Origin: DASUPK01 sp035456265
Lineage (GTDB): Bacteria > Actinomycetota > Thermoleophilia > Solirubrobacterales > 70-9
Assembly: GCA_035456265.1 (NCBI GenBank)
Contig: DATIDP010000044.1
Location: 1 to 28,700 of the forward strand
Length of the DNA stretch: 28,700 nt
Reading direction: 5' to 3'
Below are positions 7,831 to 16,137 of this stretch, one piece after another. The translations under genes and the position numbers were made by a program. The notes beneath the pieces are model-generated. The model ran no database searches and was not told the origin of the DNA. It saw only the letters and a program-made list of their open reading frames with translations. Numbering within the stretch: the first letter of the stretch is position 1; every line of letters starts with the position of its first letter.

Positions 7831-8285
7831 CGCTCTATCCCGAATTCGCCGTGCTCGCGCGGCGGGACGTAGGGGTGGACCGCCGGCGGGACGTACGCGG
7901 GCGGCGGGACTGGCGCCGGTGCGGGCCGCGCCTGGGGCCGGAGGTGATTGCCGGCGCGGGAACCCTCCCCCTGCGGGTGCTGCCGGCGCTGGTGCCGATG
8001 CTTCCTGTGCGGGTGCGAGCGCCCGGGGGCCCGCGTGCGCCCGGCCAGACGTCGCTCACGCGTCCGCTTCTGCGGCGGTGGGGGCCCTGAGCTCGAGGCC
8101 GCGGGAGGCGAGGGCGCCGGCGCGGCTGGTTCGGATGCTGGAGACACGAGGCCGACGTCGGGCGGGACCGGAGGCGGCCGGTCGCTGCCGAGCAGGGCCG
8201 GGAGGGAGATGATCCCCGCGGTCACGGCGGCCGCGATCGCCGCGGCGCGCCCCACGCTCCGCCATCTGATCTGCGGCCCGGCCAC
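7827..8285 (-). CDS. Unrecognised membrane-anchored Pro/His/Arg-rich protein
   Basis: I do not recognise this 152-residue protein. Residues about 11-33 form one hydrophobic segment (AAAIAAAVTAGIISLPALL), which could be a signal anchor or uncleaved signal peptide. The rest is of low complexity: a Pro/Ala/Ser stretch, a strongly basic stretch with clustered histidines (SHPHRKHRHQRRQHPQ), then Pro/Ala/Val repeats such as PVPPPAYVPPAVHPYVPP. Pro-rich tails of this kind often span the cell wall; the His cluster could bind metal. The start is a GTG at 8285. The gene is convergent with otsA and divergent from rpsF, with 86 bp between starts. Open frames are long by chance at this GC content, so reality is likely but not certain. 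Confidence 0.55.
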   Translation of the reverse strand: MAGPQIRWRSVGRAAAIAAAVTAGIISLPALLGSDRPPPVPPDVGLVSPASEPAAPAPSPPAASSSGPPPPQKRTRERRLAGRTRAPGRSHPHRKHRHQRRQHPQGEGSRAGNHLRPQARPAPAPVPPPAYVPPAVHPYVPPREHGEFGIER

Positions 8286-8354
8286 CCCTGGCTGAGGCTC
8301 GCGGCGGGCGTCCTCTCCCCTGAGCTACGAGGTCCCTCGGCGCCTCCCATCCCC

Positions 8355-8360
8355 TATAGT
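8355..8360 (+). promoter_or_regulatory. -10 box TATAGT of the rpsF operon
   Basis: TATAGT lies 11 nt before the GTG of rpsF, giving a predicted leader of only a few bases. It stands in a short AT-richer patch within GC-rich sequence. Confidence 0.5.
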
Positions 8361-8371
8361 CGCGCGTCGCT

Positions 8372-8770
8372 GTGAACCGGCACTACGAACTCGTACTGAT
8401 GCTCGACCCCGAGGCCGCGGACGACGCGCGCGAGAAGGTCGCGGGTGACGTGCGCCAGGCGATCGAGGGCGCGGGCACGCTCGACCGCGCGGACGTCTGG
8501 GGCATGCGCAAGCTCGCCTACGAGATCCGCCAGCGCAACGAGGCGGACTATCGCTACTACCGCTTCCAGGGCGAGCCGGACCTGCTCGAGCGGCTCGACC
8601 ACAGCCTCAAGATCACCGACGGAGTGCTGCGCTTCCGGATCTTCAAGGTCGATCCCGAATCGCCGAGCAATCCGCCGCCCGCCTCCGACCGCCCGGCTCA
8701 GGTCGGCGACGGACGCGGTGACCGCGATGACCGGCCTCGCCGTCCGCGTCGCGATGACCGCGACGAGTAG
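8372..8770 (+). CDS. rpsF: 30S ribosomal protein S6
   Basis: This 132-residue protein binds 16S rRNA together with S18 in the platform of the small subunit. The fold is evident from NRHYELVLMLDPEA at the start, WGMRKLAYEIRQRNEADYRYYRF in the middle and LLERLDHSLKITDGVLRFRIFKV. It carries a charged, disordered-looking tail (about 105-132) rich in Arg and Asp, a bit longer than in E. coli before processing. It heads the conserved rpsF-ssb-rpsR-rplI arrangement. Translation starts at a GTG a few bases after the predicted transcription start. Confidence 0.97.
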   Translation: MNRHYELVLMLDPEAADDAREKVAGDVRQAIEGAGTLDRADVWGMRKLAYEIRQRNEADYRYYRFQGEPDLLERLDHSLKITDGVLRFRIFKVDPESPSNPPPASDRPAQVGDGRGDRDDRPRRPRRDDRDE

Positions 8771-8799
8771 CGGCTCGAGCCTGTCCCGCACTTTCCGGT

Positions 8800-8824
8800 C
8801 TTTCTTCCCCTCGGGGGAGAGAAG
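8800..8824 (+). terminator. Hairpin between rpsF and ssb (possible attenuator)
   Basis: The arms CTTTCTTCCCC and GGGGAGAGAAG fold around a TCG loop with one C-A mismatch, giving about ten base pairs. No T-tract follows. It could weaken read-through from rpsF into ssb. A separate -10 box follows downstream. Confidence 0.3.
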
Positions 8825-8840
8825 ACGCCGCGCCCCTGCT

Positions 8841-8846
8841 TAGTAT
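8841..8846 (+). promoter_or_regulatory. -10 box TAGTAT of ssb
   Basis: TAGTAT would give a leader of about 30 nt containing GGAG at 8871-8874, 8 nt before the GTG start of ssb. So ssb appears to have its own promoter and, unlike many genes here, an ordinary ribosome-binding site. Confidence 0.4.
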
Positions 8847-8882
8847 CGATGTTCGGAATCGAAAGGAATAGGAGCTGATCAA

Positions 8883-9350
8883 GTGGCCGCCAGTAACGTG
8901 AACGTCGTCGTCATCACCGGGAACCTGACCAAGGATCCCGAGCTGCGCTCAACGCCCGGCGGAACCGCCGTCTGCAAGCTTCGAGTCGCCGTCAACAGCC
9001 GTCGCAAGGACGGGCAAAGCGGCGAGTGGGTCGACAAGCCCAACTACTTCGACGTCACGGTCTGGGGGGCCCAGGGCGAGAACTGCGCGCAGTACCTCTC
9101 CAAGGGCCGGCCAGTCGCCGTCGAGGGCCGCCTCGACTGGCGCGAATGGGAGTCTCAGGATGGCGGCAAGCGCCAGGCCGTCGAGATCATCGCCAACAGC
9201 GTCCAGTTCCTCGGCTCGCGCTCGGACAACCCGGGTGGCGGTGGGGGGAACGGCTTCCAGCCGCAGTCGGACGTGCCCGCGGACACCTCGGACTTCGAGG
9301 GCGCCGGGGTCAGCTCCGGCGGCGGCTCCGACGACGACATCCCGTTCTAG
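8883..9350 (+). CDS. ssb: Single-stranded DNA-binding protein
   Basis: This 155-residue protein coats single-stranded DNA in replication and repair. The OB fold covers about residues 1-110, with NVVVITGNLTKDPELRSTP at the start, FDVTVWGAQGENCAQYLSKG in the middle and GRLDWREWES after it. A Gly-rich flexible linker leads to the acidic tip DDDIPF, the docking peptide for partner enzymes. The GTG start at 8883 has a good GGAG site (8871-8874). It keeps its usual place after rpsF, but the gene order is then broken by an antisense STAS gene before rpsR. Confidence 0.97.
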   Translation: MAASNVNVVVITGNLTKDPELRSTPGGTAVCKLRVAVNSRRKDGQSGEWVDKPNYFDVTVWGAQGENCAQYLSKGRPVAVEGRLDWREWESQDGGKRQAVEIIANSVQFLGSRSDNPGGGGGNGFQPQSDVPADTSDFEGAGVSSGGGSDDDIPF

Positions 9351-9360
9351 GGGGAGTCCG

Positions 9361-9705
9361 CTAGGGATAGATACTCGCGAGGTCATCCGTGATCGTCATG
9401 ACCTCGTCGAGACGCGTACGATCGAACGCCTGCCGCACACCGCCCGGCGGGCGCACGATCGCGAATCGCCGGCCGGCCTCGAGGGATCGGGCGTGAGCCG
9501 CGGCCACCACGCCCATGCCGCTGGAGTCCATGAAGCTCAGGCGGCTCAGGTCGATGACGAGCAGCTCGGGCCTGGCTGATTCGACTTGCGTGAGCGCCTC
9601 GGTCACCTGATCGACGACCTGGAGATCGAGATCACCACGGATCCTGATCAGCGCGCTGCTGCCCTCGGTCTCGGTCTCGAGATCGAAGTTGAGCATCCAG
9701 CGCAT
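9361..9705 (-). CDS. STAS-domain anti-sigma factor antagonist
   Basis: This 114-residue protein is a stand-alone STAS domain, the type that binds an anti-sigma kinase and so frees a sigma factor. It starts LNFDLETETEGSSALIRIRG, has ELLVIDLSRLSFMDSSGMG, and ends with a helix typical of the fold. S61 in FMDSSGMG is at the position of the phosphorylated Ser58 of B. subtilis SpoIIAA, so control by phosphorylation is expected. No anti-sigma kinase or sigma factor gene is in the window, so partners are unknown. It lies antisense between ssb and rpsR; its stop is 10 bp from the ssb stop and its ATG at 9705 is 33 bp from the rpsR start, with -10-like boxes of the two strands overlapping at 9718-9727. 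Confidence 0.9.
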   Translation of the reverse strand: MRWMLNFDLETETEGSSALIRIRGDLDLQVVDQVTEALTQVESARPELLVIDLSRLSFMDSSGMGVVAAAHARSLEAGRRFAIVRPPGGVRQAFDRTRLDEVMTITDDLASIYP

Positions 9706-9721
9706 TAAAACCGACCATCGC

Positions 9722-9727
9722 TACCAT
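9722..9727 (+). promoter_or_regulatory. -10 box TACCAT of rpsR, overlapping a minus-strand -10
   Basis: TACCAT is 11 nt before the rpsR ATG. On the opposite strand TAGCGA (9723 to 9718) is 12 nt before the STAS ATG. The two promoters would occlude each other. Confidence 0.35.
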
Positions 9728-9738
9728 TCGCGCCCCTC

Positions 9739-10008
9739 ATGGCACGACAGCAGCGACAGACGCAGACCGGCGGCGGCCGCAGGCGCCGAGGACTGAGCGA
9801 TCGCGGCAGGCCGCGGAAGTACACGCGGATCAACGCCGAGACGATCGACTACAAGGACCTCAACCTGTTGCGGAGGTTCATCTCCGATCGCGGCAAGACC
9901 CGCTCCCGGCGCGTCACCGGCCTCTCCAGGAAGCACCAGCAGCAGCTCGCCCTGGCGGTGAAGCGAGCCCGCGAGCTCGCTCTCCTGCCGTACGTCGGCG
10001 AGCGCTAG
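9739..10008 (+). CDS. rpsR: 30S ribosomal protein S18
   Basis: This 89-residue protein partners S6 in the 30S platform. The core is clear: INAETIDYKDLNLLRRFISDRGK, then RSRRVTGLSRKHQQQLALAVKRARELALLPY. The N-terminus is Gln/Arg/Gly-rich and basic, as in many actinobacterial S18 proteins. No Cys-rich zinc motif is visible, so it belongs to the zinc-independent type. It has its own predicted promoter because the STAS gene separates it from ssb. The rplI gene follows after 4 bp. Confidence 0.97.
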   Translation: MARQQRQTQTGGGRRRRGLSDRGRPRKYTRINAETIDYKDLNLLRRFISDRGKTRSRRVTGLSRKHQQQLALAVKRARELALLPYVGER

Positions 10009-10012
10009 AGCG

Positions 10013-10480
10013 ATGGCCCAGGCGGTTCTGCTCAAGGACGTGGAGGGCCTCGGCGAGGCCGGCACCGCGGTCGACGTCTCCCCCGGCTACCTGCGCAACT
10101 ACCTCGTGCCCCGCAAGCTGGCACAGCCGGCAACCAAGGGCGCGCTTGAGGAAGCGCAGCGCAAGCGCGAGCGCGCCGAGGAGGCAGAGCGCCAGGCCGC
10201 GGAGCGGGCCGGCGAGACCTCGGCCCTGCTCTCCAAGACGGTGCTCACGATCAACCACCGCGCGGGCGAGGACGGCAAGCTCTTCGGCTCGGTCACCGCG
10301 ACCGAGATCGCGGAGGCGATCCAGGCCGCGCGCAGCATCAAGGTCGACCGCAAGAAGATCCGCCTCGACGAGCCGATCCGCGAGACCGGCACCTACATGG
10401 TCGACGTCGAGGTCGGCGGCGGAGTCACGGCGTCGGTCAAGACGATCGTCGCCGAGCTGCGAGAGGCTCCCGAGGCGTAA
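10013..10480 (+). CDS. rplI: 50S ribosomal protein L9
   Basis: This 155-residue protein binds 23S rRNA near the L1 stalk. The N-terminal domain shows VLLKDVEGLGEAGTAVDVSPGYLRNYLVPRKLA, the classic L9 signature. A long charged connecting helix with Glu/Arg/Ala follows (about 45-75), then the C-terminal domain with GEDGKLFGSVTATEIAEAI and VDVEVGGGVTASVKTIV. It starts 4 bp after rpsR and is surely co-transcribed. A strong hairpin lies about 50 bp after the stop. Confidence 0.97.
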   Translation: MAQAVLLKDVEGLGEAGTAVDVSPGYLRNYLVPRKLAQPATKGALEEAQRKRERAEEAERQAAERAGETSALLSKTVLTINHRAGEDGKLFGSVTATEIAEAIQAARSIKVDRKKIRLDEPIRETGTYMVDVEVGGGVTASVKTIVAELREAPEA

Positions 10481-10531
10481 GCCGAGGGACCGCCCGCACT
10501 TCAAGAGGGCGCAAAGACCGCGCTTCCGCGG

Positions 10532-10550
10532 CAGGCACGAAACGTGCCTG
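10532..10550 (+). terminator. Perfect 8-bp hairpin after rplI
   Basis: CAGGCACG and CGTGCCTG pair perfectly around an AAA loop. There is no following T-tract, as often in high-GC actinobacteria. It sits 51 bp after the rplI stop and would end the rpsR-rplI transcript. The rest of the gap to dnaB (10551-10720) shows no convincing gene; I could not place a clear -10 there. Confidence 0.5.
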
Positions 10551-10734
10551 AGACGCGCGTGCCGCAAATAGCCGCAACTCTCCTGCGGTGAGCGGCGGCC
10601 TGTGATTTTCTAGCCAGGCTTGCGCGGGTCTAGTTCCAGTTCGGGGCAGATGCGAATCCGCCGGGCGCGTATCCAGACTTGGAGAGGAGACTCGGCCCAC
10701 CGGCCGGGTGATCCCCTGTGCGAGAGAGGAGCAG

Positions 10735-12210
10735 TTGGCGGCAAACGGAAACACGGCGGTCGTCCCGCCCCAGAACCTGGAGGCTGAGGAATCCGTTCTC
10801 GGGGCGATGATGGTCTCCGAGTCGACGATCGAGCCGGTCATGCTCGACGTTCATCTGCGGGTCGACGACTTCTACCGCGATCGTCACCGCACGATCTACG
10901 AGGCGATCATCGGCCTCCACGAGAAGGCGGACCCCGTCGACGTCCTGACCGTCTCCGAGGCGCTCGCCCAGCGTGGCCAGCTCGAGGAGGTCGGCGGCCG
11001 CGACGTCGTCGCCAGCCTCGCGGCGAGGGTCCCGGCCCCGGGCAGCGCACGGCACTACGCGCAGATCGTCAAGCAGAACTCGCTGCTGCGCCGGCTCGAC
11101 GCGACCGCGAAGCAGATCCAGCAGTCGATCGTGGAGCGCGACGGAGAGCCGCGGGCACTGGTCGAGAACGCCGAGCGGCTGCTCTTCCAGGTCGCCAACC
11201 AGGAGCAGGCGGACGACTTCCGCGAGATCGGCGACATCCTCCATGACGAGATCGACAAGCTGGAGGCGCTCGCCAACGGGAGCTCGGAGATCACCGGGAC
11301 TCCTTCGGGCTTCCGGGACCTCGACGACAAGACCGGCGGCTTCCAGCCCGGCAACCTGATCGTGATCGCGGCGAGGCCGGCCATGGGCAAGTCGACCCTG
11401 GTCTGCGACTTCGCCCAGAACGTCGCGATGAAGCACCAGAAGCCGGTCGCCCTCTTCTCGCTGGAGATGTCGGAGATGGAGCTGGCGCACCGTTTCATCG
11501 GCTCCCAGTCGCGGATCTCCAGCGACCGGCTCCGCAAGGGCAAGGTGGCGAGCAAGGACTGGCCGAAGGTGGTCAAGGCCTGCAACCAGCTCGAGTCCGC
11601 GCCGCTCTGGATCGACGACTCCTCGGACCTGGGCCTGCTCGAGCTGCGCGCCAAGGCGCGGCGGCTGCACGCGCAGGAGCGCGGCCGCGGCCACGAGGGC
11701 CTGGGCCTGATCATCGTCGACTACCTCCAGCTGATGCGAAGCGACGATCCGCGCGCCAACCGCGTCGAGCAGGTCGCCCAGTTCAGCCGCGGCCTGAAGA
11801 TCCTCGCCCGCGAGCTCAACGTCCCCGTCATCGGCATCTCCCAGCTCTCCCGCGCCCCCGAGCAGCGACCCGACAAGCGCCCGATCCTCTCCGACCTTCG
11901 CGAGTCCGGCGCGATCGAGCAGGACGCCGACCTCGTCGGCTTCCTCTACCGCGACGAGTACTACAACCAGGAGGCCTCCGAGGACCCGGGCGGCGCCGAG
12001 CTGATCCTCGCCAAGCACCGCAACGGCCCGGTCGGGACCGTGCGCCTCGTCTTCCTCGAGCACTATCCCAAGTTCGCCGACCGCGCCCGCGAGGAGAAGC
12101 CGATCGAGCAGCCGGCCGGTGAGGGGCCGCCGCTGAAGGATGCGGCGCCGGATGTGGGCAACGACTTCGCCGATTCCGGCGACGACTTCCCCGACGCCGA
12201 GGAGCTCTAG
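10735..12210 (+). CDS. dnaB: Replicative DNA helicase DnaB
   Basis: This hexameric 5'-3' helicase drives the replication fork. The N-terminal domain begins VVPPQNLEAEESVLGAMM. The RecA-like motor shows Walker A in ARPAMGKSTL, the SLEMSEMEL segment, Walker B in LIIVDYLQLM, and the QLSRAPEQR to RESGAIEQDADLVGFLYR region with the arginine finger. No intein is present. The start is taken as TTG 10735, since GAGAGGAG at 10724-10731 is the only good ribosome-binding site; this gives 491 residues. A GTG at 10708 in the same frame is possible but has no site near it. The stop abuts the TTG of the next gene, so the two are coupled. Confidence 0.97.
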   Translation: MAANGNTAVVPPQNLEAEESVLGAMMVSESTIEPVMLDVHLRVDDFYRDRHRTIYEAIIGLHEKADPVDVLTVSEALAQRGQLEEVGGRDVVASLAARVPAPGSARHYAQIVKQNSLLRRLDATAKQIQQSIVERDGEPRALVENAERLLFQVANQEQADDFREIGDILHDEIDKLEALANGSSEITGTPSGFRDLDDKTGGFQPGNLIVIAARPAMGKSTLVCDFAQNVAMKHQKPVALFSLEMSEMELAHRFIGSQSRISSDRLRKGKVASKDWPKVVKACNQLESAPLWIDDSSDLGLLELRAKARRLHAQERGRGHEGLGLIIVDYLQLMRSDDPRANRVEQVAQFSRGLKILARELNVPVIGISQLSRAPEQRPDKRPILSDLRESGAIEQDADLVGFLYRDEYYNQEASEDPGGAELILAKHRNGPVGTVRLVFLEHYPKFADRAREEKPIEQPAGEGPPLKDAAPDVGNDFADSGDDFPDAEEL

Positions 12211-12981
12211 TTGGCCGTCAATCCGCGTTCGGGCGAGCGTGAACCCTGCCGTCTCGGCATCTGCGACGGCTCCGGCTGGATCCTCGGGCCGGAGGACGTC
12301 GCCCGGCCGTGCGAGTGCCGCTCGCGCATGGTCGCCCGGGCCCGGCTCCGCGGCATCGACTCGGTGATCCCGCCCAAGTACCGCGGCGTCTCCTTCGACC
12401 GCCCGCCGGTCACCCAGATGGACGCCTTCGTCGTGAAGCGGGTCCGCGACTACTGCGAGCAGCTCGGGGACAACCTGGGCCGTGGCCGCGGCATGTGGTT
12501 CTTCGGCAGCTCCGGAACGGGCAAGACCACCCTGGCGATGCTGATCTCGCGAACGGCCCTCGAGTCCGGCCGCTCGGTGGCGATCTACTCCCTCCCGAAG
12601 CTCCTCAGCCGGATCCGCCAGACCTACGACGCCGAGATCGGGGAGCAGTCCTACACGCAGTTCTTCGAGCGGTTGGCGAGCGTCGACCTGCTCCATCTCG
12701 ACGACCTGGGCGTCGAGAGGCAGACGGAATGGGTCCTCGAGCAGCTCTACGCGCTGATCAACGAGCGCTACGAGCGCCAGCGCTCGCTGATCGTGACCAG
12801 CAATCTCGAGGACGATGAGCTCGAGAGGCAGCTCGGGACGCGGGTCGTCTCGCGCCTGATCGAGATCTGCGGCGACCCGGTCAACCTCTTCGGCGAGGAC
12901 AAGCGTCAGGAGTTCTCGCCCGGCGTCGCGACCTCACTCGGCGACGCCGGCGGCTCGGCCCTGGGGCCACTGGACCACTAG
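12211..12981 (+). CDS. DnaC/DnaI-like helicase-loader AAA+ ATPase
   Basis: This 256-residue ATPase has the plan of helicase loaders. The N-terminus has four cysteines (C13, C18, C34, C36; CRLGICDGSGW, then CEC), a likely zinc-binding site like that of DnaI and phage loaders. The AAA+ core shows Walker A GSSGTGKTT (99-107), Walker B LLHLDDLG (160-167), sensor 1 VTSN (195-198) and the arginine-finger region GTRVVSRLIE. It begins at TTG 12211, directly after the dnaB stop, with GAGGAG at 12199-12204. IstB-type transposition ATPases share the core, but there is no istA or transposon end, and the position next to dnaB favours loading of DnaB. Most actinobacteria are thought to use DciA instead. 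Confidence 0.8.
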   Translation: MAVNPRSGEREPCRLGICDGSGWILGPEDVARPCECRSRMVARARLRGIDSVIPPKYRGVSFDRPPVTQMDAFVVKRVRDYCEQLGDNLGRGRGMWFFGSSGTGKTTLAMLISRTALESGRSVAIYSLPKLLSRIRQTYDAEIGEQSYTQFFERLASVDLLHLDDLGVERQTEWVLEQLYALINERYERQRSLIVTSNLEDDELERQLGTRVVSRLIEICGDPVNLFGEDKRQEFSPGVATSLGDAGGSALGPLDH

Positions 12982-13009
12982 CGGCGTCCGAATCCGGCCC
13001 TGAACCTCT

Positions 13010-13015
13010 CATAAT
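13010..13015 (+). promoter_or_regulatory. -10 box CATAAT of purA
   Basis: CATAAT ends 9 nt before the ATG of purA. The predicted transcript would have almost no leader, and no ribosome-binding site is visible. Confidence 0.5.
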
Positions 13016-13024
13016 TCCCTGGTC

Positions 13025-14331
<1,307 letters not shown>

Positions 14332-14335
<4 letters not shown>

Positions 14336-15063
14336 GCCAGGGCCCCGGTGGCGCGCATCCCGTGCTCGCCCATGTAGGCGGGGATCAGCCCCTCCTCCAC
14401 GCCCTTCTCCTCGCCGCGGCGCAACATCCGGAGTCCCAGGATCGTTGCGGCCAGCGTCGCGGTCACGCCGAGGCTCACCTGCACGCTGAGCAGCCCCTGA
14501 CGGGTCCAGTAGACGTCCTCGAGGCCGAGCAGGAGCGCGGCCTCGTCCATCGTCAGGCCCATCCCGATCCCGAACGGGATCGCGAGAGTCGTCTCCACGC
14601 CCTCGCTCCGGGTCGTGATCGCGCCGATGCCCGAGGCGAAGGCGATCAGGATGCCCGGGATGAAGTGGTGGATGTGGCGCCCGCTGATCCGAACGTTGCG
14701 GAAGGGGCCCCTTCCGCGCCGGATCCCCCAGGTCGAGAGCCGGGCGATCGCAAACGCCCCGAGAAAGCCCTGCAGCAGGTTGAACAGGGCGGTCTCCTGG
14801 TGGGACGTCGCCTGGATTCCTCGCCGCGCCACGGTGATCGTGTCGAGGGTCGCGTAGCCGGCGGCGTCGACGAGGCTCTCCGGCGTGTCGCTCTCCGAGC
14901 TCTCCCGGCGCCGGCGGGCCATCCTGAGCAGCTCACCGCTGAACAGGGTGCCGGCCGCCCCGAGCGCGAGCACGGCCAGGCCCACCGTGGCGCGGTCCGC
15001 GCCCGCCCCGCCGGCGAGGGCGCCAAGCCCTCGCTCCCGCCGCCTTCCGAGGAGTCTCCTCAT
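14332..15063 (-). CDS. Unrecognised multi-pass membrane protein
   Basis: I do not recognise this 243-residue protein. It has a basic N-terminus, a hydrophobic segment at about 27-47 (VGLAVLALGAAGTLFSGELL), a charged loop, then hydrophobic segments around 90-108, 132-150, 160-180 and 193-212. Between them lies RISGRHIHHFIPGILIAFASG, a His-rich motif entering a membrane helix that could be a metal or active site. GIGMGLTMDEAALLLGLEDVYW follows. The cytosolic-looking tail is charged. The motif and helix pattern make it a credible conserved protein rather than a chance frame. It is expressed from a leaderless-type promoter divergent from the GlsB-like gene. Confidence 0.72.
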
Positions 15064-15071
15064 GGCCGCTG

Positions 15072-15077
15072 ATGCTA
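15072..15077 (-). promoter_or_regulatory. -10 box TAGCAT of the membrane-protein gene
   Basis: On the minus strand TAGCAT ends 8 nt before the ATG at 15063, which places the transcript start at the start codon or a base or two away. Confidence 0.45.
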
Positions 15078-15189
15078 GCCGCGGCAGGTTTGTTGACCCC
15101 GCAAATTGGGCAGGATTTCGCCTGCATGCAGGCCAATTCAGTGGGGACTACTGATCATCGAGTCCGCGACGCTTCATAGGATTTCGTCG

Positions 15190-15288
15190 ATGCGGAGGTT
15201 GCTCACACCGGTCAACGCAGGCGTCAGCGCCGCCCGGCACGTGCTCTGGTACCTGAGCTACCACGCCGCCCCCCGCCAGCGCCCCTGA
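15190..15288 (+). CDS. Possible 32-residue basic peptide
   Basis: An ATG at 15190 opens a 32-codon frame beginning MRRLLTPVNAGVSAARHVLW and ending in AAPRQRP. TAGGAT at 15177-15182 ends 7 nt before it, the same spacing as at the leaderless genes nearby. The peptide is basic with an aromatic patch (HVLWYLSYH). I know no family for it. The rest of the intergenic stretch 15078-15319 holds no other gene I can support. Confidence 0.25.
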   Translation: MRRLLTPVNAGVSAARHVLWYLSYHAAPRQRP

Positions 15289-15304
15289 TCCCCCGCCCCC
15301 TCGA

Positions 15305-15310
15305 TAGGGT
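15305..15310 (+). promoter_or_regulatory. -10 box TAGGGT of the GlsB-like gene
   Basis: TAGGGT ends 9 nt before the ATG at 15320 and there is no ribosome-binding site, so translation is probably leaderless. Confidence 0.4.
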
Positions 15311-15319
15311 CCCTGCCGG

Positions 15320-15574
15320 ATGGGAATCATCGCCTGGATCTTCCTCGGACTGTTCGCCGGCCTGATCGCCCGCGCGCTGGTCCCCGGGCGGACGGAGCCG
15401 GGAGGCTGCTTCGGCACCACCGCCGTCGGCATCCTCGGCGCCCTGCTCGGGGGCTTGATCGCCAGCGCCCTCGACATCGGCCACATCGACGAGTTCTTCG
15501 ATCTCGGGACCTGGCTGATTGCGATCGGCGGCTCGGTGCTCCTGCTGCTGATCATCCGCGCGATCGCACGCTGA
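15320..15574 (+). CDS. GlsB/YeaQ/YmgE-family stress-response membrane protein
   Basis: This 84-residue protein is almost wholly hydrophobic with three predicted membrane helices at about 3-22, 32-50 and 60-80. It has the family pattern IIAWIFLGLFAGLIAR, a small loop LVPGRTEPGG, and the glycine-rich GTTAVGILGALLGGLIA helix. The family is named for transglycosylase-associated proteins and is often stress-induced, but its biochemical role is not established. The gene is followed by a perfect hairpin shared with the convergent VOC gene. Confidence 0.9.
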   Translation: MGIIAWIFLGLFAGLIARALVPGRTEPGGCFGTTAVGILGALLGGLIASALDIGHIDEFFDLGTWLIAIGGSVLLLLIIRAIAR

Positions 15575-15581
15575 GACGGGA

Positions 15582-15605
15582 AGAGGGCCGCTCTCGCGGC
15601 CCTCT
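15582..15605. terminator. Bidirectional hairpin terminator
   Basis: AGAGGGCCGC and GCGGCCCTCT form a perfect 10-bp stem with a TCTC loop, between two convergent stops at 15574 and 15629. No T-tract is present on either side. Confidence 0.65.
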
Positions 15606-15628
15606 GGCACTGCGGGAGCGATTCGGTG

Positions 15629-16036
15629 TCAGTCGGTGGTCTCGACGACCATCAACGTGTTCCCCTCCGGGTCGCGGAACCAGAAGAGCGGCGGAACGGG
15701 CTCGCCCATCCGGCTGACCTCCTCATCCACGTCCACACCCCGCTCCCTGAGCTGCGCGTGGTACGCCTCGATGTCGTCGGTCCGCAGGCTGATGCCGGTC
15801 TCCGTGCCTTCCGCCTCTCGGTCCGGGCCGGGCGGGCAGAGAGCGATCGGCGTCTCGCCGCCGCTGGGAACGACCTCGACCCAGCGCCCCATCTCCTCGT
15901 CGCCGAAGGGGATGTCCGCCCGCTTTTCGAGGCCAAGCGCCTCGGTGTAGAACTCCACCATCCGGTCCTGGTCCCTGACGGGGATGATCACGGCCGCCAG
16001 GTTGGTGACGGTCGTGGTGCTCGTTGTGGTGCTCAT
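15629..16036 (-). CDS. VOC-superfamily (glyoxalase/bleomycin-resistance fold) protein
   Basis: This 135-residue protein has the paired beta-alpha-beta-beta-beta modules of the vicinal oxygen chelate fold. The first module shows NLAAVIIPVRDQDRMVEFYT and LGLEKRADIPFGDEEMGRWVEV; the second shows GISLRTDDIEAYHAQLRERG and PPLFWFRDPEGNTLMVVETT, with the metal-ligand Glu near the end. These proteins include lyases, dioxygenases and binding proteins, so the substrate is unknown. The start is the ATG at 16036, which has AGGAGG 5 nt upstream; the frame stays open for 60 further codons, probably by chance or as the remnant described next. Confidence 0.88.
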   Translation of the reverse strand: MSTTTSTTTVTNLAAVIIPVRDQDRMVEFYTEALGLEKRADIPFGDEEMGRWVEVVPSGGETPIALCPPGPDREAEGTETGISLRTDDIEAYHAQLRERGVDVDEEVSRMGEPVPPLFWFRDPEGNTLMVVETTD

Positions 16037-16137
16037 CGGTCCTCCTGGAGTCAAAGGTCTCATCACCCACTTAGACCGTCGGCCCCGGCCCCACTCATCG
16101 CTGTGGGGCGAATCAGTCTTCCGAGCTCGCGTAGGCC

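Noticed and set aside
10551..10734. A small gene or riboswitch between rplI and dnaB
   Set aside because: Apart from the 8-bp hairpin and the dnaB ribosome-binding site I see no conserved fold, motif or coding bias.
10630..12696. Minus-strand open frame of 688 codons opposite dnaB
   Set aside because: It is the mirror of dnaB and the loader gene. Its residues (Leu/Asp/Val/Arg-rich without motifs) are typical antisense translation in high-GC DNA.
12211..12981. IstB transposition helper of an IS21-type element
   Set aside because: No istA, no terminal inverted repeats and no target duplication are seen; it is coupled to dnaB and has an N-terminal Cys motif like that of helicase loaders.
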